Below, piece after piece: positions 34,520-44,350 of a stretch of 64,000 nt of DNA. How positions within the stretch are numbered: the stretch's first letter is position 1; each line of letters begins with the position of its first letter. The translations under genes and the position numbers were made by a program. The DNA is taken from the NCBI GenBank assembly GCA_009835325.1, contig VXWP01000091.1, positions 22,847-86,846 on the forward strand, in the 5' to 3' direction. Source of the stretch: Gemmatimonadota bacterium. Its GTDB lineage: Bacteria > JAAXHH01. The notes under the pieces are model-generated. The model had not been told where the DNA came from. It saw nothing but the letters and a program-made list of their open reading frames with translations, and did no database searches.

Positions 34520-36922
34520 GTGCTCCAGAACTACTTAAGCGTGGCCCTGCGCAATCTCCGCAGGCATCCCGCCTACTCGCTCATCAACATCGCCGGCCTC
34601 GCCATCGGCATGGCCACCTCCATCCTGATCCTCATGTATATCCAGGATGAACTCGGCTACGACCGGTATCATCCCCATGCCGATCGCGTTTACCGGATTG
34701 TCGACGACATCGAGAGCGGTGGGCAGACCGTACAGACGGCCGGTACGCCCACCGGTTGGGGACCTGCCCTCAGGCGCGACTTCCCCGAGATCGAGCTTCT
34801 CGTCCGCATTCGAGGCACCGAAACCGCGTGGCTGGTGGATCTCGGGAACACCATCTACTACGAGCGCAAGGTCATCTGGGCGGAACCGGAGCTGTTCGAG
34901 ATGTTCGACATGCCCCTGGTCCAGGGCGACCTCGGCACCGCGCTGGCCGAGCCGTACTCGATGGTGATTTCGGAGGACCTGGCGTTCAAGTACTTCGGCG
35001 CCGAAGATCCCATCGGGAAAGCCGTCAATCTCGACAATCGCTGGGACTTCATGGTGACGGGCGTCATGAAGAACGTCCCGACCAACGCCCATATGCGGCC
35101 GGACATGCTGGTATCCTATTCCACGATGAACGTGATCCGGTCCTGGGACCTGGACGACTGGGAGTATCACCGGAACCTGTTTACCTATATCCGGCTTCGC
35201 GAGAACGTGTCCCCGGATGAATTCGAAGCGAAGCTGCCGGCCTTCCTGGAGCGTCACGCGGGCGACCAGTACCGGGAGGCGGGCATCAGCCTGCGGCCGT
35301 CTCTCCAGCCCCTCGTGGACATCCACCTCTATTCGAACCGGGAGAGCGAGCACGAACCCAACGGCGATATCCGGTACGTGGCCCTCTTCATGGTCATCGC
35401 GTTCCTGATCCTGATCATCGCGTGCATCAATTTCATCAACCTGGCCACGGCCCGATCCGAAATGCGCGCCAGGGAGGTGGGCGTGAGAAAGGTCCTGGGT
35501 GCAAACCGGATGCAGTTGATCCGCCAGTTCCTGGGAGAATCGGTCCTCATGGCCGGCCTGGCCGCGATCGTGGCCGTCATCCTGGTTCAGCTCGTCCTGC
35601 CTGCCGTGAACGAGATCGCCGGGAAGCAACTCGCGCTGCCGCTGACCGACTGGATAGTGCTGGCCGCGCTGGTCCTGGGTACGGCCCTGATTGGAGTGGC
35701 CGCCGGCAGCTATCCGGCAGCGTACCTGTACGGTTTCCTGCCGGCCGTGGTCATGAAAGGCAACCCAGAGACGGGCAAAAAGGGCCTGGGCATGCGGCAG
35801 GTGCTGGTCGTGATACAGTTCTCCATGTCCATCTTCCTGCTGGTCAGCACGGCCATCATCTACGATCAACTCGAGTACATCCAGACCAAGCGGCTTGGTT
35901 TCGACAAGGAACACGTGATGGTCGTCCCCATAACGGGATCGCCGCAGCAGGTGAACACGCCCGTGCTGAGACGGCGCCTGTCGGAACTGCCCGGCGTGGT
36001 GGGAATCTCCACGACCACCGGCGTGCCGGGTATGCGGATAATGCCGATCCTGGAGGTACGGCCCGAAGGCATGCCGCCCGAGGACCACCTGATGATGGCC
36101 ACGCTGCACGTGGACGAGCACTTCCTCGATGTCATGGGCATCGAAGTCGTCGCCGGGCGGAACTTCTCATCGGACTGGAGCACCGATACCACCAGCGCGT
36201 ACCTGCTGAACGAGACGGCCGTCCGGAACCTGGGTTGGGGTTCGCCCATCGACGCGATCGGCCGGCAGTTCGAGCGGCTCTCCTTTGAAAGGGCCCCGGG
36301 CCGCGTGATCGGCGTGGTGGAAGATTTCCACTTGCGCACGATACACGAAGAGATCGAACCCGCCGTGATCACGACCAGCCCCTATCACGTTTTCATCCTG
36401 ATTCGGATCGTACCCGAGGGTATCCCCGAAACCATCGGGCGCATCGAAGAAGTGTGGAACGACGTGGATTCCCGATATCCACTCGAATATACCTTCCTGG
36501 ACGAGGATTTCGACGCGCTGTACCGGACCGACCGGCAACTCGGCGAGATCTTCGCCGTCTTCGCCTTTCTCGCGATATTCGTGGCCTGCCTGGGACTTCT
36601 TGGCCTCGCTTCGTTTTCGATCCAGCAGCGCACCCGCGAAATCGGGATCCGCAAGGTCGTCGGCTCGTCGGTTTCCGGCATCGTGGTCCTGCTTTCGAAG
36701 GACTTCATGAAGTATGTACTCTGGGCGAACGTGATCGCCTGGCCGCTGGCCTACTTTGTCATGAGCAACTGGTTGCAGAACTACGCCTACAATGCGGAAA
36801 TCCAATATGGATGGTTCGTGGCCGGCGGCATGCTGGCGCTGGTCATCGCCTGGCTGACCATCGGGGCGCATGCGGTGGCGGCGTCGCGCCGGAACCCGGT
36901 CAATGCGCTGAGGCAGGGGTGA
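34520..36922 (+). CDS. duplicated FtsX/MacB-type permease, type A (copy 1)
   Basis: An 800-residue membrane protein with two MacB-periplasmic/FtsX permease halves. One TM helix (about 20-42, INIAGLAIG) precedes the first periplasmic domain (about 50-270). TM helices follow near 288-310, 340-365, 380-405 and 430-455, with the first FtsX loop RAREVGVRKVLGANRMQ. A second periplasmic domain (460-660) and three more helices follow, with the loop RTREIGIRKVVGSS. Such proteins are often orphans that borrow an ATPase encoded elsewhere; none is in the window. GTG start follows directly after the PhyH TAA, with GTGAGG upstream. Function (lipoprotein or toxin export, or cell-envelope transport) unknown. 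Confidence 0.9.
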   Translation: MLQNYLSVALRNLRRHPAYSLINIAGLAIGMATSILILMYIQDELGYDRYHPHADRVYRIVDDIESGGQTVQTAGTPTGWGPALRRDFPEIELLVRIRGTETAWLVDLGNTIYYERKVIWAEPELFEMFDMPLVQGDLGTALAEPYSMVISEDLAFKYFGAEDPIGKAVNLDNRWDFMVTGVMKNVPTNAHMRPDMLVSYSTMNVIRSWDLDDWEYHRNLFTYIRLRENVSPDEFEAKLPAFLERHAGDQYREAGISLRPSLQPLVDIHLYSNRESEHEPNGDIRYVALFMVIAFLILIIACINFINLATARSEMRAREVGVRKVLGANRMQLIRQFLGESVLMAGLAAIVAVILVQLVLPAVNEIAGKQLALPLTDWIVLAALVLGTALIGVAAGSYPAAYLYGFLPAVVMKGNPETGKKGLGMRQVLVVIQFSMSIFLLVSTAIIYDQLEYIQTKRLGFDKEHVMVVPITGSPQQVNTPVLRRRLSELPGVVGISTTTGVPGMRIMPILEVRPEGMPPEDHLMMATLHVDEHFLDVMGIEVVAGRNFSSDWSTDTTSAYLLNETAVRNLGWGSPIDAIGRQFERLSFERAPGRVIGVVEDFHLRTIHEEIEPAVITTSPYHVFILIRIVPEGIPETIGRIEEVWNDVDSRYPLEYTFLDEDFDALYRTDRQLGEIFAVFAFLAIFVACLGLLGLASFSIQQRTREIGIRKVVGSSVSGIVVLLSKDFMKYVLWANVIAWPLAYFVMSNWLQNYAYNAEIQYGWFVAGGMLALVIAWLTIGAHAVAASRRNPVNALRQG

Positions 36923-37053
36923 TTGAGCCGACCGTCTGCCGCGTAGTTTGTACCGAAAAGACAAACCCTATTCAGTAACCGAGCAAGTAGCAAATCCGCT
37001 CGTTATTGTCAGCAATTCCTTTCCGGTAACCGCACCTTCGACCAGAGGTGCCT

Positions 37054-39456
37054 GTGATATACCATTATCTCAGAATCGCCCTGCGTAATCTGATCCGGCA
37101 GCCGGGATACAGCAGCATCAACATACTCGGGCTGGCGATCGGCATCACGTGCTGCATGCTGATTTTGTTGTATGTCCAGCACGAATTGAGCTACGACCGA
37201 TTCCATGAGAAAGCCGATCGGATCTACCGGGTAGTAAACGGCAACTTCGCACGCACACCGCCCGCGTTGGGACCGGCGCTCAAAGACCAGTTCCCGGAGG
37301 TTGAGGAATCTGTGCGGATGCGTGGCACAACGAATATCTGGATGATGTCCCATGGGGAGAACTCGTTTCTGGAAAGCGATGTCTATACGGTGGGAAAAAA
37401 CTTCTTCAGCATCTTTTCCTTTCCACTTACTCAGGGCGATCCGGAATCCGCGCTGGACGACTACGCGTATCCTGAACGAACAATCGTCATCAGCGAACCC
37501 ATGGCGGCCAAACTCTTCGGCGATGAGAATCCAATAGACAAGTATATCCGCGCGGATGACACGTACGACTTGCGTGTGACAGGCGTTATGGAAGCGGTTC
37601 CGTCCAATGCCCACTTCACCGCCGACTATCTTGTCAGCGAGAATCTCAATATCGAAAACCGTCGTGATCGGTATGCAACGGCCTGGTTCGGTGCGCAGCA
37701 CTACACCTACATACTGCTGGCAGAAGGAACGACTTCTGCAGAACTGGAGGCCAAGATCGCCAGGTGGGTAGATACCTATGAGCCTCTTCAGCAGCTCGTG
37801 GCCCGCGGCGTGGCCTTCAGTCCCCGGCTGCAGCCGATGACCGATATCCATCTGCGTTCGCACCTGGAACGGGATATGGCTGGCCACAGTGATATAGGCT
37901 ATATCTACGTTTTCACGGCTGTGGCGTCTTTTATCGTGCTCATCGCCTGTATCAACTTTATGAATCTGGCCACGGCGCAGTCCGCCGCCCGATCCAGGGA
38001 AGTGGCCATTCGGAAAACCGTCGGCGCCCGGCGGGGCGAGTTGTTGATACAGTTCATGGGCGAGGCCATGCTTTCGGCCGGCCTGGCCTTCATTTTGTCC
38101 CTGGGTCTCTTTTCGGCCATCCTGCCCTGGTTCAACACGCTGGCGGGTAAAGCCATACAGATCAGTTACCTTGACAACCCGGAGATGCTGCTGTGGCTGT
38201 TGGGCATCGCGATCTTTGCAGGTCTTTTATCCGGAAGCTATCCGGCACTGTTTATCTCCAGATTTCACCCGATCCGGATCTTCAAGGATGAAATGACTCG
38301 CGGCATGACCGGTTCCCTGCTGCAAAAAGGTCTTGTAGTGGTACAGTTTACACTATCGATTCTGCTGATCGTCAGCACCGCGATGGTGTATCAACAGCTG
38401 GATTACATGCAAAGTAGACACCTGGGATTCGATAAGGATCAGGTCGTCGTTATTCCACTCGTCACAGGTGTGGATCGACAATTCGATACCTTCAAGACCC
38501 AACTTTCTCGGAGCCCGCAAGTTCAGGGTATTACTCGATCTGTGCTGATGCCGGGACGCATGGCCAGTTCCGCTATGATTCCTTCCTTTCCGACCCGTCT
38601 GGCGGGTCAGCCCGAAGAAGACCTGATCGGGATACCCGCCTTGTATGTATCTACCGGTTTTGTAGAGACCCTTGGCCTTGAATTGCTGGCCGGGCGCCCG
38701 TTTTCCAGGGCGTTGAACGATGATTCGAATAACGCGGTGATCCTGAATCGATCCGCGATTGAACGAATGGGCCTGACCGTTCCGGAAGAAGCCGCAAAAA
38801 GTCACATACAATACAGAAGGAGCCCGCCCGTCAGGATCATTGGCGTCGTGGAGGATTTCCATATGCAGAGCCTTCATGACGCGGCGGGACCTATGCAGTT
38901 GAGGCTCTTGCGCCGAGGCGGCGGTCAGTCGGCGATACGACTGCAGGCACGGAATATACCCGATGGAATCAGTGCGATCGAAGAAACATGGGCTTCGGTA
39001 TTTCCTCATTACCCCCTGGCCTATTCGTTTTTGGATGAAGATTTCGAGCGACTGTACCAGTCGGAGCAACGCACCGCAAATCTGTTGGGCGCTTTCAGCA
39101 TACTGGCCATCTTTATCGCGTGTCTGGGCCTGTTTGGCCTGACTTCGTTCGCCATCCGGCGGCGAACCAGGGAGGTCGGAATCCACAAGGTAATGGGCGC
39201 TTCCGCGACTCGCATTGTATACATGCTATCGAAGGATTTTCTCATACTGGTTGCGATGGCCGTGCCGGTCGCCTGGGTCCTGGCCTACTGGGCCATGAGC
39301 AACTGGCTGCAGAACTTCGCGTACCGGGTCGATATCGGTCCCGGGTGGTTTCTGATTGCCGCTTTCCTGGCACTGGCCATCGCCCTGGTTACGGTCAGTG
39401 TAAAAGCAGTCACCGCCGCGATGGTGAATCCTGTGGAGACCCTTCGATCTGAATAG
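37054..39456 (+). CDS. duplicated FtsX/MacB-type permease, type B (copy 1)
   Basis: An 800-residue paralogue of the preceding permease but more distant: the N-terminus VIYHYLRIALRNLIRQPGYSS shares only the general pattern. The first FtsX loop is RSREVAIRKTVGARRGE and the second RTREVGIHKVMGASATRI. It lacks the type A 'RIVDDIES' segment and instead has NGNFARTPPALGPALK, like copy 2 of type B. GTG 37054 is chosen over GTG 37048 because AGAGG lies 5 nt upstream and the product then aligns with the other copies. It is separated from copy A1 by 131 bp. Confidence 0.88.
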   Translation: MIYHYLRIALRNLIRQPGYSSINILGLAIGITCCMLILLYVQHELSYDRFHEKADRIYRVVNGNFARTPPALGPALKDQFPEVEESVRMRGTTNIWMMSHGENSFLESDVYTVGKNFFSIFSFPLTQGDPESALDDYAYPERTIVISEPMAAKLFGDENPIDKYIRADDTYDLRVTGVMEAVPSNAHFTADYLVSENLNIENRRDRYATAWFGAQHYTYILLAEGTTSAELEAKIARWVDTYEPLQQLVARGVAFSPRLQPMTDIHLRSHLERDMAGHSDIGYIYVFTAVASFIVLIACINFMNLATAQSAARSREVAIRKTVGARRGELLIQFMGEAMLSAGLAFILSLGLFSAILPWFNTLAGKAIQISYLDNPEMLLWLLGIAIFAGLLSGSYPALFISRFHPIRIFKDEMTRGMTGSLLQKGLVVVQFTLSILLIVSTAMVYQQLDYMQSRHLGFDKDQVVVIPLVTGVDRQFDTFKTQLSRSPQVQGITRSVLMPGRMASSAMIPSFPTRLAGQPEEDLIGIPALYVSTGFVETLGLELLAGRPFSRALNDDSNNAVILNRSAIERMGLTVPEEAAKSHIQYRRSPPVRIIGVVEDFHMQSLHDAAGPMQLRLLRRGGGQSAIRLQARNIPDGISAIEETWASVFPHYPLAYSFLDEDFERLYQSEQRTANLLGAFSILAIFIACLGLFGLTSFAIRRRTREVGIHKVMGASATRIVYMLSKDFLILVAMAVPVAWVLAYWAMSNWLQNFAYRVDIGPGWFLIAAFLALAIALVTVSVKAVTAAMVNPVETLRSE

Positions 39457-39503
39457 GGTCGGCGAACCGTAACGAACTGACACTTCAATCATGTAATGCA
39501 CAT

Positions 39504-41906
39504 ATGATCCGCAACTACCTCACGGTCGCCCTGCGCAACCTCCTCAGGCAACCCGTCTATTCCCTCATCAATATCGTCGGACTCGCCATCGGCATGGCGG
39601 CATGCATGCTGATCGTGTTGTACATCCAGGACGAGCTCAGCTACGACCGCTATCACCCAGACGCGGATAGGATTTACCGGATCGTGGACGATATCGAAAG
39701 CGGCGGGCAGACCATCCGGACAGCGGGATCGCCCTTGAGCTGGGCGCCGGCACTGAAGCAAGACTATCCCGAGGTCGAGCGGTTCGTTCGGATGCGGGGT
39801 ACGGCCTCTTCCTGGCTGTTTCATAAAGAAGAAATGCAATTCTATGAGAAAAAAGTCATCTGGGCGGAAGACGGCTTGTTCGACCTGTTCGCTATCCCCC
39901 TGGTCGCCGGAGATCCGAATACCGCGCTGGTAGAGCCCTTTACGATCGTCATCTCGGAAACGATGGCGGCCAAGTACTTCGGCGGTGAAGAATCCATGGG
40001 GCAGGTTCTGGGCGTGGATAACACCTACGATTTCAAGGTCACCGGGATCATGCGGGACCTGCCCGCCAATACCCATATGCGGGCGGACATGTTCACCTCC
40101 TATTCCTCCCTCGCCACCATCGGCAGTTACTACCGGGAGAACTGGGAGGTTCATGACAACTTCTACACGTACATCCGGCTAAGTGAAAACACGGATCCGG
40201 ATGATCTCGAAGCGCGGTTCCCGGACTTCCTCGAACGATACGCCGGGGACAGATACCGCGAATCGGGCGTCGTGCTGAGGCCGTCGCTGCAACCCGTCGT
40301 CGACATCCACCTTCACTCTCACCGGGAAAGCGAATTCGAACCCAACGGCGACATCCGCTTCGTGGTCCTCTATACACTGATCGCGTTCCTGATTCCGCTG
40401 ATCGCGTGCATCAACTTCATCAACCTGGCCACGGCCCGATCGGCTATGCGCGCCCGGGAAGTGGGCGTCCGAAAGGCAATGGGCGCCAACCGGACCCAGT
40501 TGCTGGGGCAGTTCCTGGGAGAGGCCGTCGTCATGGCGGCGCTCGCCATGGTGATTTCGTCTATCCTGGTGCAGCTCGCCCTGCCCGCGGTGAATGCGAT
40601 TGCCGCCAAGGAACTGATTTTCCCGCTTTCGAACGGGCTGGTGTTGACGGTGCTTGCATTCGGTGTGATCGTTATTGGATTGGCGGCAGGAAGCTATCCG
40701 GCCGTCTATCTCTCCGGGTTTGCGCCCACCGAAGTATTGAAGGGCAACCTTGAAACAGGTACACGGGGACTGAATCTGCGAAAGGTCCTGGTCGTCGTAC
40801 AGTTCGCCATGTCCATCTTCCTGCTGGTCAGCACGGCGATCATCTACGATCAGCTCGAGTATATCAGCACCAAGCGGCTGGGCTTCAACAAGGAACAGGT
40901 GATGGTGCTTCCCATCACGGGTTCCACCCAGCGTCGGAATACGCCCGTACTGAAAGAACGATTGGCCCAGTTGCCCGGTGTACTGGGCGTAGCCACGGCA
41001 AGCGGGGTACCGGGAATGCGGGTGATCCCGATCATGGCGGTCCGGCCCGATGGCATGGCGCCGGAAGACCACCTCATGATGGCCACGCTACAGGTGGACG
41101 AGTCCTTCCTGGATGTCCTGGAGATCGATCTGGCTGCCGGACGGAACTTCTCGACGGACTGGGGGACGGACTCGACCACCGGCTTCCTGCTCAACGAGTC
41201 GGCCGTTCGATACCTTGGATGGGGCACGCCGCCGGAAGCCATAGGCAAACCGTTCGCGTGGCTGCCTTTCGGCGGGAAGAAAGGAAATGTAATCGGCGTG
41301 GTAGAGGATTTTCATCTCCGTACCATTCACGAGGAGATCGAACCGATCGTTATTCTAACGAGTACCTATCACATTTTCGTGCTCATCCGACTCGAACCCG
41401 GACGGATTCCCGAGACCATCTCGCGCATCGGGGAGGCATGGCGAAACGTCGATGCCGGCTTTCCCCTGGAATACACCTTCCTGGACGAGGATTTCGACCG
41501 GCTGTACCAGGATGACCGGCGGCTCGGCGAGGTTTTCGCGATCTTCGCGGTACTGGGCGTCTTCGTGGCCTGCCTCGGACTCCTCGGACTGGCTTCCTAT
41601 TCGATTCAGCAACGCACCCGGGAGATCGGGATCCGCAAGGTGCTCGGCTCATCGGTCTCCACCATCGTCATACTGCTTTCGAAGGACTTCATGAAATATG
41701 TCCTGCTGGGCAACCTGATCGCCTGGCCGCTGGCCTACTTCGTCATGACGCGCTGGCTGCAGAATTACGCATACGCCGCGTCGCTCGATTTCTCCTGGTT
41801 TCTGACCGGGGGCGTCGTGGCTTTAGTCATCGCCTGGCTGACTATCGGGGCACACGCGGTAGCGGCGTCGAGGAGGAATCCGGTGAACGCGTTGAGGCAG
41901 GGGTGA
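39504..41906 (+). CDS. duplicated FtsX/MacB-type permease, type A (copy 2)
   Basis: An 800-residue close paralogue of copy A1: same RIVDDIESGGQT, FtsX loops RAREVGVRKAMGANRTQ and RTREIGIRKVLGSSVST, and the same C-terminus IAWLTIGAHAVAASRRNPVNALRQG. Two-half layout and helix positions match A1. It begins at ATG 39504 with no clear Shine-Dalgarno. It follows the B copy by 47 bp, giving the A-B-A order. Confidence 0.9.
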   Translation: MIRNYLTVALRNLLRQPVYSLINIVGLAIGMAACMLIVLYIQDELSYDRYHPDADRIYRIVDDIESGGQTIRTAGSPLSWAPALKQDYPEVERFVRMRGTASSWLFHKEEMQFYEKKVIWAEDGLFDLFAIPLVAGDPNTALVEPFTIVISETMAAKYFGGEESMGQVLGVDNTYDFKVTGIMRDLPANTHMRADMFTSYSSLATIGSYYRENWEVHDNFYTYIRLSENTDPDDLEARFPDFLERYAGDRYRESGVVLRPSLQPVVDIHLHSHRESEFEPNGDIRFVVLYTLIAFLIPLIACINFINLATARSAMRAREVGVRKAMGANRTQLLGQFLGEAVVMAALAMVISSILVQLALPAVNAIAAKELIFPLSNGLVLTVLAFGVIVIGLAAGSYPAVYLSGFAPTEVLKGNLETGTRGLNLRKVLVVVQFAMSIFLLVSTAIIYDQLEYISTKRLGFNKEQVMVLPITGSTQRRNTPVLKERLAQLPGVLGVATASGVPGMRVIPIMAVRPDGMAPEDHLMMATLQVDESFLDVLEIDLAAGRNFSTDWGTDSTTGFLLNESAVRYLGWGTPPEAIGKPFAWLPFGGKKGNVIGVVEDFHLRTIHEEIEPIVILTSTYHIFVLIRLEPGRIPETISRIGEAWRNVDAGFPLEYTFLDEDFDRLYQDDRRLGEVFAIFAVLGVFVACLGLLGLASYSIQQRTREIGIRKVLGSSVSTIVILLSKDFMKYVLLGNLIAWPLAYFVMTRWLQNYAYAASLDFSWFLTGGVVALVIAWLTIGAHAVAASRRNPVNALRQG

Positions 41907-41933
41907 CGGACCAGCTAAGCGAGTAAGTCCATC

Positions 41934-44330
41934 ATGTTCAAACACTACTTTATCATAGCCGTCCGGAATCTAACCAGGTACAAGAGCTACGCGCTGAACA
42001 ATATCCTGGGTTTGACCATCGGGTTCGCCTGCGCCCTATCGATCCTCCTCTACGTCCAGAACGAGTTGAGTTACGACCGCTACCACGAGAACGCGGACCG
42101 TATCTACCGGATCGTCGAAGGAAGCGACGTCAAGACGCAGCCCCTGCTCGGTCCGGCGCTGAAGGAGGAATTCCCGGAAGTCGAACGCTTTCTGCGCATA
42201 CAGGGTACCGCCGGCATTTGGCTCATGGCTTACGGGGACAAGGTATTCTATGAAACCGACGTCGCCTGGGCCGACGAGACCCTTTTCGAGCTGTTCTCGT
42301 TTCCGCTGCTCAGGGGCAACCCCGAAACCGCCCTGAAAGATCCTTTTTCCGTGGTCATAACCCGGTCGACCGCCCGGAAGATGTTCGGGCCCGAAGACCC
42401 CATGGGGCAAATCATTGTCGCGGATAACGGTTTCGCCAATCTGCGCGTCACCGGTGTCATGGAGGATATGCCGGACAACTCCCATTTCAAAATGGATTAC
42501 TTCGTGTCCCTGTCTACCAGTCCGCACGTAGGCAATCCGAGGGCGCTGATCCGCTGGAGCGTGCGATATTTCTACACCTATCTATTGCTGACCGAAGGTC
42601 ACCCGGGAGCGCTGCTCGAGGACAAGCTTCCCGCGTTCGTGGACAAGCATATGGGCAGTTTTCTGGCGTCTACAGGGGGCAGCTTCGAACCGTATCTGCA
42701 GCGGCTTACCGACATCCACCTGCATTCTCACCTGGAAAACGAATTGGGCGTCAACGGTGACAGCACCTACGTCGCTATCCTGCTGGTCGTCGCGGGATTC
42801 GTCATCGTGTTGACCTGCGTGAATTTCACCAATCTTTCGACCGCGCGCGCCAGCGTGCGCGTCAGGGAAGTGGGGTTTCGCAAAGTGGCTGGCGCGCAGA
42901 GGTGGGAGCTGATCCAGCAGTCCATCGGCGAAACGATGCTGCAGGCCTTTTGCGCCTCATTCTTGGCGGTGATCATCGTATGGCTGATCCTTCCCAAGTT
43001 CAACGACCTGTCCGGCAAACAGCTTGCATTGGTGATGCTGGATGATCCCGCCTGGTTCGCTTCCTGGTTGGGGTTGACCGTACTCGTGGGCTTGCTTGCC
43101 GGCCTCTATCCCGCGGTATTCACTTCGGCTATAAAACCGACCGGCATGCTGACTGGAAACCAGCCGGTTCATCGCCGGCAGGACTACCTGCGAAAGGGTC
43201 TGGTCACGGTACAGTGCACGATCTCCGTCGCCCTGATCGTCGGCACCCTGGTGCTGCACCAGCAGCTGAGCTTCTTGCGAAACGTCAAACTTGGATTCGA
43301 GAAAGAGCAGGTAATGGTCATCCCCAGCGGTATTCGCGATATTGAAGAAAGCTTTCCCGTCTTGAAACAGGCGCTGCTGCAACATCCCGGCGTACTGAAC
43401 ATGACGGATGCCAGCTCGATGCCCGGCGTCGCCGGCAGTCAGGGGTTTATCCGTTCGATGACCGCGGAAGTCTTTGAGGGTGCCGGTACCCATCGGATCG
43501 ACCTTGGATACATCGAAACCGGGTCGGATTTCGTCGAGACGCTGGGTATCGAGCTGCTTGCCGGCCGCAGCTTCTATACGGGCGAACAATCAAATTCGGA
43601 TTTGGGGAAAGTGATTTTAAATGAAACGGCAACCAGGGCACTGGGATGGGTCACGCCGGAAGAAGCGATAGGCAGGCAGGTCATGCTGAATAATGAGTAC
43701 AGAGTGGATGTGGTCGGTGTAATGAAAGACTTTCACGTCAAATCGCTGCATCAACCGATCCGGCCGCTTGCGCTTCTCCATTATACGTACGGCACCACGT
43801 TTTTCGCGGTGAAGCTGAGTCCGGATGATCTTGAAAACACGTTAGACAACATCCGGGATACCTGGGCATCGATACTCCCAGCGTTCCCGTTACGGTATTC
43901 CTTCGTGTCGGACGATTTCGACCGGTTGTATCAAGCCGATCGCCACTTCGGGCAAGTGTGCGGGATCTTCACCAGTATCGCCGCGTTCATTGCCCTTCAG
44001 GGCCTGGTCGGCCTGGCCTCATTCGGCGTCGGACAGCGCATAAAGGAAGTCAGCATCCGAAAGGTCCTGGGCGCCTCGGTTTCCCAGGTCCTCGTCCTGC
44101 TGTCCAGGGAGTTCGTCGTGCTGATCGTCATCGCCAACGCCATAGGGTGGATGCTGGCGTACTACGGACTGAGTTTCTGGCTGCAGCAATTTGCCTATCG
44201 AGTCGATATCAGCGTCGACACCTTTGTGATGGTCGGTGTCCTTAGCCTGGCGGTGGTCCTGGTTGTGCTCGGCTACCGCGTCATAAGGACGGTCACGTCG
44301 AACCTGGCGGACGTACTGCGAAAAGGGTGA
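41934..44330 (+). CDS. duplicated FtsX/MacB-type permease, type B (copy 2)
   Basis: A 798-residue B-type paralogue. The N-terminus FKHYFIIAVRNLTRYKSYALNNILGLTIG is followed by EGSDVKTQPLLGPALKEEFPEVE, similar to B1. FtsX loops are RVREVGFRKVAGAQRWE and RIKEVSIRKVLGASVSQ. The second periplasmic domain (about 470-650) ends in a short C-terminus DVLRKG. It completes the A-B-A-B array 27 bp after A2. A short plus-strand gene for an MBL hydrolase begins 20 bp later. Confidence 0.88.
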   Translation: MFKHYFIIAVRNLTRYKSYALNNILGLTIGFACALSILLYVQNELSYDRYHENADRIYRIVEGSDVKTQPLLGPALKEEFPEVERFLRIQGTAGIWLMAYGDKVFYETDVAWADETLFELFSFPLLRGNPETALKDPFSVVITRSTARKMFGPEDPMGQIIVADNGFANLRVTGVMEDMPDNSHFKMDYFVSLSTSPHVGNPRALIRWSVRYFYTYLLLTEGHPGALLEDKLPAFVDKHMGSFLASTGGSFEPYLQRLTDIHLHSHLENELGVNGDSTYVAILLVVAGFVIVLTCVNFTNLSTARASVRVREVGFRKVAGAQRWELIQQSIGETMLQAFCASFLAVIIVWLILPKFNDLSGKQLALVMLDDPAWFASWLGLTVLVGLLAGLYPAVFTSAIKPTGMLTGNQPVHRRQDYLRKGLVTVQCTISVALIVGTLVLHQQLSFLRNVKLGFEKEQVMVIPSGIRDIEESFPVLKQALLQHPGVLNMTDASSMPGVAGSQGFIRSMTAEVFEGAGTHRIDLGYIETGSDFVETLGIELLAGRSFYTGEQSNSDLGKVILNETATRALGWVTPEEAIGRQVMLNNEYRVDVVGVMKDFHVKSLHQPIRPLALLHYTYGTTFFAVKLSPDDLENTLDNIRDTWASILPAFPLRYSFVSDDFDRLYQADRHFGQVCGIFTSIAAFIALQGLVGLASFGVGQRIKEVSIRKVLGASVSQVLVLLSREFVVLIVIANAIGWMLAYYGLSFWLQQFAYRVDISVDTFVMVGVLSLAVVLVVLGYRVIRTVTSNLADVLRKG

Positions 44331-44350
44331 TGGGGAAGGTGGTCTGACAG

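Noticed and set aside
34535..36121. 528-codon minus-strand frame opposite permease A1
   Set aside because: It mirrors the codons of the permease on the other strand, is rich in His, Asp and Gln, and has no motif. Antisense shadow of a GC-rich gene.
34520..44330. Naming the permeases ADOP (acidobacterial duplicated orphan permease)
   Set aside because: The two-half layout and lack of ATPase fit, but the N-terminal pattern is closer to general FtsX/MacB permeases of Bacteroidetes-like type. The name would need a profile search.
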